From contig JAGLEB010000179.1 in NCBI GenBank assembly GCA_023145275.1, positions 1 to 5,509 of the forward strand: a stretch of DNA of 5,509 nucleotides, given 5' to 3'. The DNA comes from Flavobacteriales bacterium. GTDB lineage: Bacteria > Bacteroidota > Bacteroidia > Flavobacteriales > JADGDT01. Every line of letters starts with the position of its first letter. Within the stretch, counting starts at the first letter, position 1. A program made the translations under genes and the position numbers. Of the stretch, positions 1 to 5,440 are shown in pieces. The notes under the pieces are model-generated. The model saw only the letters and a program-made list of their open reading frames with translations, did not search any database and was not told the DNA's origin.

Positions 1-2
1 AA

Positions 3-161
3 GTATTAAGAACTGATAATCTTGATGTTACTGTAAAAGCAGGTGTATCTTTATGGACTAATGTTGTTATTAACGAAACTGCATTTTTCGTAGATAATCA
101 GCCATTAAGTATTACTTATACTCCTTTAAACGAGGACAATGAGGATTTAACAATTGACTAA
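3..161 (+). CDS. C-terminal end of an unidentified protein (5' end outside window)
   Basis: An open frame enters from the left edge and runs 52 codons to a TAA at 159-161. The visible residues begin VLRTDNLDVTVKAG and look like alternating beta strands (SLWTNVVINETAFFVD, then PLSITYTP). They end in an acidic tail, NEDNEDLTID. Codon choice matches the other genes here, and the frame stops 13 nt before a strong terminator, which supports it as a real gene end. Acidic C-terminal tails occur in single-stranded DNA-binding proteins, but also in many structural proteins, so no function is assigned. It belongs to an upstream transcription unit that ends at the hairpin at 175-208. Confidence 0.7.
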   Translation, partial: VLRTDNLDVTVKAGVSLWTNVVINETAFFVDNQPLSITYTPLNEDNEDLTID

Positions 162-174
162 TTATTAAATAAAT

Positions 175-208
175 ATAGAACTTGGGGAAACCTGAGTTCT
201 ATCTTTTT
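175..208 (+). terminator. Rho-independent terminator, 12-bp stem with GAAA tetraloop
   Basis: The arm ATAGAACTTGGG (175-186) pairs with CCTGAGTTCTAT (191-202), giving 12 pairs of which two are G-T wobbles. The loop is GAAA at 187-190, a stable GNRA tetraloop. A T5 run follows at 204-208. The position just after the stop at 161 and before the gene at 240 fits termination of the upstream unit. Confidence 0.88.
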
Positions 209-239
209 AACAAATTATTATAACTATAATCAATATCAA

Positions 240-500
240 ATGATAAATATTAAATACAACAAGATAATAAGTTTTGGTAAGTTCAAAGGAATGAACACTA
301 AACAATTACTAGAATCAGATAACTCTATATTTAATGTATTTTTAAACTACCTTAGATGGATTGAGAAATCAACAGATATTGATATAGATAATAAAACTAT
401 AACAATACTAAACACTAGGATTCAACATGAAAAATCAAAATATTATGAACGTGAAGAAAGAAGATATAATTCTAAAATAAACAAACAGCACATTATATAA
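240..500 (+). CDS. Small protein resembling the exodeoxyribonuclease X-like C-terminal domain
   Basis: This 86-residue protein has near its N-terminus the pattern ISFGKFKGMNTKQLLESD (residues 10-27), then FLNYLRWIEKS (34-44). This resembles the short 'FGKyKG-t-eel--D--YL-Wl' module found at the C-terminus of ExoX-like 3'-5' exonucleases and as a free-standing small protein in many phages. No exonuclease catalytic (DEDD) region is present, so it should not be a nuclease by itself. A nucleic-acid-related or partner-binding role is inferred only. About six residues (SIFNVF) appear inserted between the usual Asp and the YL-W segment. The C-terminal third is highly charged and lysine/arginine-rich. 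No Shine-Dalgarno sequence precedes the ATG. The gene sits alone between two terminators. Family recognition is from memory of the pattern. Confidence 0.75.
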   Translation: MINIKYNKIISFGKFKGMNTKQLLESDNSIFNVFLNYLRWIEKSTDIDIDNKTITILNTRIQHEKSKYYEREERRYNSKINKQHII

Positions 501-505
501 ATAAC

Positions 506-530
506 AGGTGGGGTTAATAGCCTCACTTTT
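506..530 (+). terminator. Probable Rho-independent terminator
   Basis: GTGGGG (508-513) pairs with CCTCAC (521-526) with one G-T wobble around a 7-nt loop. Outer A506 and G507 can also pair with T528 and T527. A short T4 run (527-530) follows. The stem is shorter and the T tract weaker than in the other two hairpins. Its position 6 nt after the stop of the preceding gene supports the call. Confidence 0.6.
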
Positions 531-549
531 ATACTAATAATATACTTAA

Positions 550-561
550 AATTTTAAACTA
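550..561 (+). promoter_or_regulatory. Recurrent A/T leader motif AATTTTAAACTA
   Basis: This 12-mer lies 12 nt ahead of the ATG at 574. The identical 12-mer occurs before the ATG at 2282, and a one-base-shorter version occurs before the ATG at 5441. The fixed short distance to the start suggests a translation-initiation or leader element in a genome without Shine-Dalgarno sites, although a promoter part is also possible. Function is inferred from recurrence only. Confidence 0.4.
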
Positions 562-573
562 CAACTACACTAT

Positions 574-954
574 ATGAAAAAGATAATAGCAATATTCATA
601 ATAATATTTAGTATAACATCAATAGGTTATGCTCAATCTCAATCTACAATCAAACTTTTAAATATCATGGTTCAAAATGAACTACCTAATACTTACGTAG
701 AAGGTGGTGATGGTGTACTTAATCTTACCATATCTGTAATTGATATGTCAGACGCGATAAGTATGAGTCCCGAACTACTCTCTGATCTTATAAAAGACGA
801 TCCAATGGACTTCGGAGATATATTCTTAAGTGAATTCACTCGTACAATAAGTGGTGATTTATATTATATTGGAGTAAGAAGAGTACGAGCATACTTTAAA
901 CTTGTTAATGGTGAGAGAATATATGGTTCTTCAGAATATATAGATAAACCATAA
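574..954 (+). CDS. Small secreted protein with signal peptide, function unknown
   Basis: This 126-residue protein begins with a clear Sec signal peptide: MKK, then a hydrophobic run of Ile/Phe/Ala (residues 4-18), and a likely signal peptidase I site after YA at residue 20 (mature N-terminus QSQS). There is no lipobox cysteine, so it should be soluble and exported, most likely periplasmic. The mature part of about 106 residues looks mixed beta and alpha. It ends in a strand-rich stretch, YYIGVRRVRAYFKLV, followed by NGERIYGSSEYIDK. It contains no cysteine. I do not recognise the family. It follows a terminator and carries the A/T leader motif, so it probably opens a new unit. It is the first of three consecutive larger genes whose products are directed to the membrane or envelope (with those at 1033 and 2421). 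Confidence 0.85.
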   Translation: MKKIIAIFIIIFSITSIGYAQSQSTIKLLNIMVQNELPNTYVEGGDGVLNLTISVIDMSDAISMSPELLSDLIKDDPMDFGDIFLSEFTRTISGDLYYIGVRRVRAYFKLVNGERIYGSSEYIDKP

Positions 955-1032
955 TATTTATAAAAATAATATACTAACTAGAATACAACTTTAAAATAAT
1001 AACATTTTAAATAATTAGAAATTAAAATCATT

Positions 1033-2262
1033 ATGATAAACAAAGGAATAAAATACGGCCTATGGGGCGCAGGTGCAATAGCAGCATTATTATTTGTTAA
1101 CTCATTACTATTCTTCGCAGATGCAGGTAAACAATATTTTGTTGTTGCACCTACAGGACAGAAGACTGCAATTATGAGCGAAGGTATTAAATTTGTCATG
1201 CCATTTAGTAAAGTAACTGAATGGGACAAGTTTATTGATGTAAGAGTTGCATCAGAGAGTATGGATGAAGACGCATTAGCAGAACTTGAAGGTGTAATGT
1301 CTCCAGTAGGTATTAGATTTGTTGATCAAGTAACTGCAAGTGCTTATCCTGCTGTTAGATTTCAACTACCAAACGACGCTGAGAGCTTCATACAGATGGC
1401 TATTAAGTACCGTAGTGTAACGAATCTTGTAAACAATACATTAATACCTACAGTTAAAGAACAGCTCTTAAACACAGGTTATATGTTTAGTGCACAAGAC
1501 TACATTAGTGGTGAAGCACAAAACTTCAGACAAACATTTGAAGAAATGCTTAAAGATGGTGCTTATAAAGTTAAAAAGATCACAATATTAGATACAGTTC
1601 GTACTGATCTAGGTGAAATTGCTAACATTAAGACATCATACAAAGTAGAGAAGGTATTAAAGAATGGTATACCTGTCCGTATTCAAACAGAGATCACTGC
1701 TAACAACATCATTGTATCTCAAGTGATATTAGATAAGGTAGACTTAAATAAGTCCTTTAAAAAGCGTCTAGAAGCTCAGAGAGATGAATCAGCTAAGAGA
1801 CAATTAGAAGAACAGAAGGTTAAGACTGCTAAGACTACACAACAGCGTATTATTGCTGAAGGTGAATCTAAGAAAGCTGCAGAGAAAGTTAATAAAGAAA
1901 CTCAAGCGATATCTATTTTAGTAGCTGAGAAGACTAAATTAACACAAGAAGAGACTAAACGACAGTTAGCTGAAGTTAAGTTGAAGACTGCAAGAATCGA
2001 TGCTGAAACTAAAAAGGTAGCTGCTGATGCTGATGCTTATGCAATTTCAAAGAAAGTTGTTGCAGGTATTACACCAGAAGTAGAACTTAAAATGAGATTG
2101 AATGCAGATGTAGCTAAGATACAAGCTTTATCTAAATTAATACTACCTAAAGTATTCTTTGCTAGTGGATCAACTGAAGACACAAGAGAAAGTAGTATGT
2201 TAGGTGATCTAATTGGTGCTGATTTAGCAACTAAAATATTAGCATCTGATACTACACTATAA
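1033..2262 (+). CDS. SPFH/band 7 (prohibitin/flotillin-like) membrane protein
   Basis: This 409-residue protein has the standard SPFH build. A single hydrophobic N-terminal segment (about residues 9-28, WGAGAIAALLFVNSLLFF) is followed by an SPFH domain (about 34-235). That domain starts VVAPTGQKTAIMSEGIKFVMP, matching the family's opening 'v--g---v----G--f--P', and continues WDKFIDVRV. A long Ala/Lys/Glu/Gln-rich coiled coil follows (about 241-336), with EAQRDESAKRQLEEQ and IIAEGESKKAAEK typical of the family. It ends with the flotillin/prohibitin-like segment LSKLILPKVFFASGS (about 366-380). Such proteins form membrane-bound rings or cages; bacterial HflK/HflC surround and modulate the FtsH protease. 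SPFH proteins are known in some large phages, but their role there is not settled. It could organise membrane patches or affect host proteolysis. It lies 78 nt after the secreted-protein gene, and no Shine-Dalgarno site is visible. Confidence 0.93.
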   Translation: MINKGIKYGLWGAGAIAALLFVNSLLFFADAGKQYFVVAPTGQKTAIMSEGIKFVMPFSKVTEWDKFIDVRVASESMDEDALAELEGVMSPVGIRFVDQVTASAYPAVRFQLPNDAESFIQMAIKYRSVTNLVNNTLIPTVKEQLLNTGYMFSAQDYISGEAQNFRQTFEEMLKDGAYKVKKITILDTVRTDLGEIANIKTSYKVEKVLKNGIPVRIQTEITANNIIVSQVILDKVDLNKSFKKRLEAQRDESAKRQLEEQKVKTAKTTQQRIIAEGESKKAAEKVNKETQAISILVAEKTKLTQEETKRQLAEVKLKTARIDAETKKVAADADAYAISKKVVAGITPEVELKMRLNADVAKIQALSKLILPKVFFASGSTEDTRESSMLGDLIGADLATKILASDTTL

Positions 2263-2272
2263 TTTTAAACTA
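2261..2272 (+). promoter_or_regulatory. Recurrent A/T leader motif AATTTTAAACTA (second copy)
   Basis: This is identical to the 12-mer at 550-561. Its first two bases are the last two of the SPFH stop codon, and it ends 9 nt before the ATG at 2282. Its presence here is the main reason for believing that the 41-codon ORF is translated. Confidence 0.4.
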
Positions 2273-2281
2273 ATCTAACAA

Positions 2282-2407
2282 ATGAAAAATAACGCAATCA
2301 AGCATATTATAGTAATATCTAAACAGATTCCTATGTATTTAACTAAAATTAGTCCCTCGTATGACGATAAACTGCGTGAATGTATATTTTCTCACTATGA
2401 GATATAA
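2282..2407 (+). CDS. Small 41-residue hypothetical protein
   Basis: An ATG-to-TAA frame of 42 codons fills the space between the SPFH gene and the lipoprotein gene almost exactly, with gaps of 19 and 13 nt. The protein starts MKNNAIKHIIVISKQIPMYL and ends ECIFSHYEI. It has a short Ile/Val-rich stretch (residues 9-13), too short for a membrane span, and one cysteine. The AATTTTAAACTA leader 9 nt upstream and the tight fit favour a real gene. No family is recognised. Without the leader this could be dismissed as a chance frame in AT-rich DNA. Confidence 0.55.
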   Translation: MKNNAIKHIIVISKQIPMYLTKISPSYDDKLRECIFSHYEI

Positions 2408-2420
2408 CAATTAATAATAA

Positions 2421-4181
2421 ATGTTTATAAGTATGAAAATAAAATTTTGGACAGCAAGTATAGCTCTAATTGGAGCTATGCTTTTAACTGCGAGTTGTGA
2501 AAAGTCAAAAGATACAATAGATGCATCTTCTGATCCAGCTGAAATAAGCTTCAGTTTTACACTACCCGGCCAAACCTTTGGTAAAAATTCAGATGTAAGT
2601 CCTAAGGACGGTAGTACACCTGAATGCCGAGACGAGGAAGCAGACTATGTTACATTACTGTTGGAAGGTACAAATCCAATAGTTGCGCCTAAATGGTACA
2701 CACTAGATCTATTAGGTTTAGGTGATGGTACTATTACTGAAGCAATAAAGATACCAGCTGGTGACTATACAGTTACTGATTTCTATGTATTCTCTGACGA
2801 GGATGGAGATATGGATGGTTTCTACCCTGCTGATGCACCTCAAGCTACATATCCAGCACCAGATGGTATGGATTATGATGATGATGTGGTATTATATGCA
2901 TCTCCGTATGAGGGAAGCTATTATGATAATCTATTTAACTTCACATTCAATGTATCTCAAGATTTCGAGCTACTACCATTTGAAAAGGAGAAGAATAACA
3001 TAGATGTTTTATGTTATACTCCAGCTGAATATGAAGAGTTTGGATTTAAACACTGGGATTATCACCCATTTGAAGTTAGAGAGAAATGTTTCTTCGGAGA
3101 TATTTGTACTAAATTCTGGGATGATTTCGGAGAATATAGAAGTAAAGACAATCCTTATTATGGATGGCCTGAGCACTATGATATGTATGGTATATTTGAA
3201 GTAGTAGTTCAAAACCCTGATAGAGTAGATGAAGCAGGAAACCTAATTCAAGGTGCAGTAACTACATCTACTAACTTAGGTTGGGATTTCAATGATGTTG
3301 ATGCAATGGGACCTGTATGTGTTGAGTATTTAGATGATTTAGAAGTTGACGGAGAAGTTTATCCATTTGAATTATGGATATACTGGCCAGATGGTACTAA
3401 AACTATGGAATATGCTGGTGAATTTACAGATGCTAAACCAAATCCATTCGGTTGGATAACTGATGATACTGGAGCAATTATTGGTGGTGATGGTGTATTT
3501 ACATGGCAAGTAGGTGATTGTACTCACCCATCTGCTGATATTGAGCTTATATTACCTGCAGTATTATATCTACCATCAGAAGGAGTTATCAAAGTAACGG
3601 AAGCTAACTTTGGAGGATTACACCCTTATGATTATTTTGATGTAACATTACTTGGACCTACTTGGAATAATGTATTATATCCTGATGAGTTATTTGAAGG
3701 AAACATTCTAGGTGGATGGTGTGGTGATTTATATACAGCGATTGAAGTACCTGGTACTTATAATACATTCGTATATTCTTCATTAAAACCTTGGGAAATG
3801 CCTAACGTGCAACCTAATGGTCAACCAGAAGATTTAGCAATACACCCATCAATGCAGAACTATCCTTGGGAAGCATTAAATTGGTTAGCTAATGAAGATG
3901 CATTAATCGCAGAAACTGTAACTGAAGGAAAAGAAGTTCAAGCTCTTATCTGGATATTGATTCATAGTGATGATGTAACAGTTGTTGACAAGATCAATCA
4001 AGCACTAGGTGCTAACTTTGTTCAAGATCACGGTACTATTGCTCAAGCGAATGCAGTATTAGCTGCAAGTGCTGGTTATACACCTAGAACAGGAGACTGG
4101 TCAGTTGTAGCGTTAAGACCTTATACACAAGATCTTAAACCAGAATGGGTACAGTTAGTACTTGTTAGAGTTGACCCATAA
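2421..4181 (+). CDS. Large surface lipoprotein with candidate C-terminal thioester (TQXA-type) domain
   Basis: This 586-residue protein has an N-terminal hydrophobic segment and a lipobox-like LLTASC, with the lipidated Cys at residue 26. A second ATG at 2433 (M5, giving MKIKFW) is an equally plausible start. Acidic residues follow the Cys region (EKSKD), but the exact outer-membrane export signal is not certain. Residues 30-270 are beta-rich and acidic and resemble Bacteroidota lipoproteins: IPAGDYTVTDFYVFSD, an Asp-rich DEDGDMDG (about 126-133, possibly Ca-binding), LYASPYEGS and CFFGDIC (C223 to C229). The C-terminal region has WCGD (C434), then EALNWLANE, then VQALIW (Q507, W511). These fit the Cys and Gln motifs of thioester domains, in which Cys and Gln side chains form an internal thioester that reacts with a target amine. 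Eight cysteines in all allow disulfides as an alternative. The role is likely surface adhesion or surface modification; the thioester is inferred. Confidence 0.87.
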   Translation: MFISMKIKFWTASIALIGAMLLTASCEKSKDTIDASSDPAEISFSFTLPGQTFGKNSDVSPKDGSTPECRDEEADYVTLLLEGTNPIVAPKWYTLDLLGLGDGTITEAIKIPAGDYTVTDFYVFSDEDGDMDGFYPADAPQATYPAPDGMDYDDDVVLYASPYEGSYYDNLFNFTFNVSQDFELLPFEKEKNNIDVLCYTPAEYEEFGFKHWDYHPFEVREKCFFGDICTKFWDDFGEYRSKDNPYYGWPEHYDMYGIFEVVVQNPDRVDEAGNLIQGAVTTSTNLGWDFNDVDAMGPVCVEYLDDLEVDGEVYPFELWIYWPDGTKTMEYAGEFTDAKPNPFGWITDDTGAIIGGDGVFTWQVGDCTHPSADIELILPAVLYLPSEGVIKVTEANFGGLHPYDYFDVTLLGPTWNNVLYPDELFEGNILGGWCGDLYTAIEVPGTYNTFVYSSLKPWEMPNVQPNGQPEDLAIHPSMQNYPWEALNWLANEDALIAETVTEGKEVQALIWILIHSDDVTVVDKINQALGANFVQDHGTIAQANAVLAASAGYTPRTGDWSVVALRPYTQDLKPEWVQLVLVRVDP

Positions 4182-4203
4182 AAATTAAACAAAAACAGTT
4201 AAC

Positions 4204-4362
4204 ATGAAGGAATCAGTATGTCCACATTGTGGAGCTAAGAGAAAGACAAAATATAATGGCTCATTTCATGTGTGGCATAATATGTATGAATGTGGCTATG
4301 AAGAAATTGGAGCCATAGGAGAAAAGCGAGGTGCAGAATATAAACCTTGTGGAAATAAATAA
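4204..4362 (+). CDS. Small zinc-ribbon-like protein (52 residues)
   Basis: The frame starts MKESVCPHCGAKRKT, with a clear CxxCG zinc knuckle (C6, C9). A second half, FHVWHNMYECGYEE, has C30 followed by GYE, as in the second knuckle of zinc ribbons. The usual partner Cys three residues earlier is missing: position 27 is Met. H22 or H25, or C49 near the C-terminus, could supply the fourth ligand. Single zinc ribbons this small are common in phages and usually bind nucleic acid or protein; the target here is unknown. It lies 22 nt after the lipoprotein stop and ends 11 nt before a strong terminator, so it is probably the last gene of that unit. Zinc binding is likely but not certain. Confidence 0.8.
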   Translation: MKESVCPHCGAKRKTKYNGSFHVWHNMYECGYEEIGAIGEKRGAEYKPCGNK

Positions 4363-4373
4363 TTAATAAACAG

Positions 4374-4407
4374 AAGCCTCATGCTAGAAATAGTGTGGGG
4401 CTTTTTT
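4374..4407 (+). terminator. Rho-independent terminator, 13-bp stem with GAAA tetraloop
   Basis: AAGCCTCATGCTA (4374-4386) pairs with TAGTGTGGGGCTT (4391-4403) over 13 pairs, three of them G-T wobbles. The loop is GAAA (4387-4390). T4402-T4407 form a run of six. This is the strongest terminator in the window and separates the lipoprotein/zinc-finger unit from the cluster starting at 4439. Confidence 0.92.
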
Positions 4408-4412
4408 ATTTG

Positions 4413-4436
4413 CTAAATAATACTAAATACTAAACA
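4413..4436 (+). repeat. Short imperfect repeats CTAAA(T/C)A before a start codon
   Basis: CTAAATA occurs at 4413-4419 and 4423-4429, and CTAAACA directly follows at 4430-4436, two nt before the ATG at 4439. The stretch fills the gap between terminator and gene. It may be part of the promoter or leader of the downstream cluster, or simply low-complexity A/T sequence. Confidence 0.3.
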
Positions 4437-4438
4437 TT

Positions 4439-4678
4439 ATGAGAATAGGTAAATACAAAGTTAAATTTAAACATAATATGCAAAAAGGAACAATCTGTTT
4501 AATAATTGATCCTGACACAGACGACGTAATAGCAACAGGTACATCAAGGAAACATCCTCACGATATATACTGTAAAGCAATAGGTAGGAAATTATCATTT
4601 ACACGAGCAATTGCAGAATTTGGTAGATCAACAAGAACTGATATGTGGATAGATTTCCTACATACTGTAAATCTTTAA
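4439..4678 (+). CDS. Small phage-type hypothetical protein (79 residues)
   Basis: The protein starts MRIGKYKVKFKHN. It has a strand-like N-terminal half (GTICLIIDPDTDDVIATGTS) that reads like a beta hairpin with an acidic turn. The C-terminal helical half is CKAIGRKLSFTRAIAEFG, then RTDMWIDFL. The pattern 'GRK-a--RAi--------R--iW--f' resembles small proteins found repeatedly in phage genomes, for which I know no established function. The start lies 32 nt after the terminator run. It is the first gene of a tightly packed cluster: its stop is one nt before the next ATG, suggesting translational coupling. There is no signal peptide or membrane span. Confidence 0.82.
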   Translation: MRIGKYKVKFKHNMQKGTICLIIDPDTDDVIATGTSRKHPHDIYCKAIGRKLSFTRAIAEFGRSTRTDMWIDFLHTVNL

Positions 4679-4679
4679 T

Positions 4680-4988
4680 ATGATAACAGCTAAGCAAAAG
4701 TTTTTAAATAATATTTCTGAAATAATGGAACAAGAACCTCAACTGATACTCTTCTACTACAGAGGAGTACCAGTTTATTCTTTTACCAATATGAAACAAA
4801 AGAAGTTAAAATATGAATTGCTACATATAACTACTGATGTATACATAGAATTATGGGTATCTAGTTTAAGTATGGGCCGATTAAGACAAAGGACTGCTCA
4901 GATGCTACATCACAAGATAGACAAAGTGGAAGTATTACTCCTAAATGATGAAGTTATTACTTATGAAACAATTGAATTAGAATTATAA
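4680..4988 (+). CDS. Hypothetical cytoplasmic protein (102 residues)
   Basis: The ATG starts one nt after the upstream TAA, and the gene's own TAA overlaps the next ATG by one base (TAATG), so it is probably translated by coupling with both neighbours. The protein begins with a helix (AKQKFLNNISEIMEQEP), followed by a strand-turn-strand LILFYYRGVPVYSF. A hydrophobic segment, YIELWVSSLSMGRLRQR, comes next, and the acidic end is TYETIELEL. There are no cysteines, signal peptide or membrane span. I do not recognise a family; function is unknown. Confidence 0.82.
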   Translation: MITAKQKFLNNISEIMEQEPQLILFYYRGVPVYSFTNMKQKKLKYELLHITTDVYIELWVSSLSMGRLRQRTAQMLHHKIDKVEVLLLNDEVITYETIELEL

Positions 4989-5422
4989 TGAAAAAAGAAA
5001 TATTAATTGTAGAAACAATTACAGAGCCAGACTTTCATATACAAACAACACTAAAAATTAGGCGAAGTTTAACTACGAAAGAGAAATTTAATCACATCAA
5101 AGCGTTGGTTAGGAACTATCCAAATCGAGTTTATAAGAAAGGGAAATCAACATATATAACAGTTGATCCATATTATATGGAAGCTAATAATGTAAAAGTA
5201 GGAGATGATATAAATAAATATGATGACTTACACTATAAACTTTTAACTATAGAAGCAACAAATATTAGTGAATTTGAGAAAGAAGGTATAAAAGGTTCTC
5301 TAAAACTAAACCCTGGTACAGGTGAACCATTTACTCACAATCTCAATCCAATCTATCATTCTACATTCTTAGCACATAATGATTCAACACAAGAAGACAT
5401 ATTATTAGATCACGACAAGTAA
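4988..5422 (+). CDS. Hypothetical protein (144 residues)
   Basis: The start overlaps the preceding stop by one base. The protein is hydrophilic and mixed beta/alpha. It opens with MKKEILIVETITEPDFHIQ, then the basic segment KIRRSLTTKEKFNHIKALVR (about 23-42), YKKGKSTYITVDPYYME and an acidic C-terminal tail, DSTQEDILLDHDK. Although it begins MKK, the following residues are not hydrophobic enough for a signal peptide. It contains no cysteine or recognised catalytic motif. It belongs to the same small-gene cluster as its two upstream neighbours, and its stop codon overlaps the A/T leader motif of the next gene. Function is unknown. Confidence 0.82.
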   Translation: MKKEILIVETITEPDFHIQTTLKIRRSLTTKEKFNHIKALVRNYPNRVYKKGKSTYITVDPYYMEANNVKVGDDINKYDDLHYKLLTIEATNISEFEKEGIKGSLKLNPGTGEPFTHNLNPIYHSTFLAHNDSTQEDILLDHDK

Positions 5423-5431
5423 TTTAAACTA
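5421..5431 (+). promoter_or_regulatory. A/T leader motif, one-base-shorter copy AATTTAAACTA
   Basis: This matches the 12-mers at 550 and 2261 except for one T fewer. It shares two bases with the preceding stop codon and lies 9 nt before the ATG at 5441, the same spacing and stop-codon overlap seen at 2261. It is probably a leader or initiation element. Confidence 0.35.
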
Positions 5432-5440
5432 CAATTTAAA

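Noticed and set aside
225..230. TATAAT resembling a sigma-70 -10 box before the gene at 240
   Set aside because: The matching -35 position (about 202-207) reads TCTTTT inside the terminator T tract, and TATAAT arises easily in this A/T-rich gap. Bacteroidota promoters also use a different -7 element.
564..573. 10-mer ACTACACTAT shared with 2251-2260
   Set aside because: One copy is in a leader and the other is the end of a coding sequence (the TTL-stop codons). The order relative to the A/T leader motif is reversed, so it is probably coincidence.
951..985. A/T-rich inverted repeat after the secreted-protein gene
   Set aside because: Only about 5 A/T pairs can form, with no G-C pairs and no T run. 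It is too weak to call a terminator.
978..1229. Reverse-strand 83-codon frame
   Set aside because: It lies opposite the 5' end of the SPFH gene, has no leader of its own and its product has no recognisable features. It is a shadow of the real gene.
2761..3204. Two + strand frames (80 and 66 codons) inside the lipoprotein gene
   Set aside because: They are out of frame with a well-supported coding sequence. The Met/Ile/Tyr-rich products reflect the GAT/ATG-rich codons of the real gene.
3009..3212. Reverse-strand 67-codon frame
   Set aside because: It is antisense to the lipoprotein gene and has no independent support.
5211..5221. TATAAATA-like sequence resembling a T4-type late promoter
   Set aside because: It is inside the 144-residue coding frame, far from any start codon, and is expected by chance in this composition.
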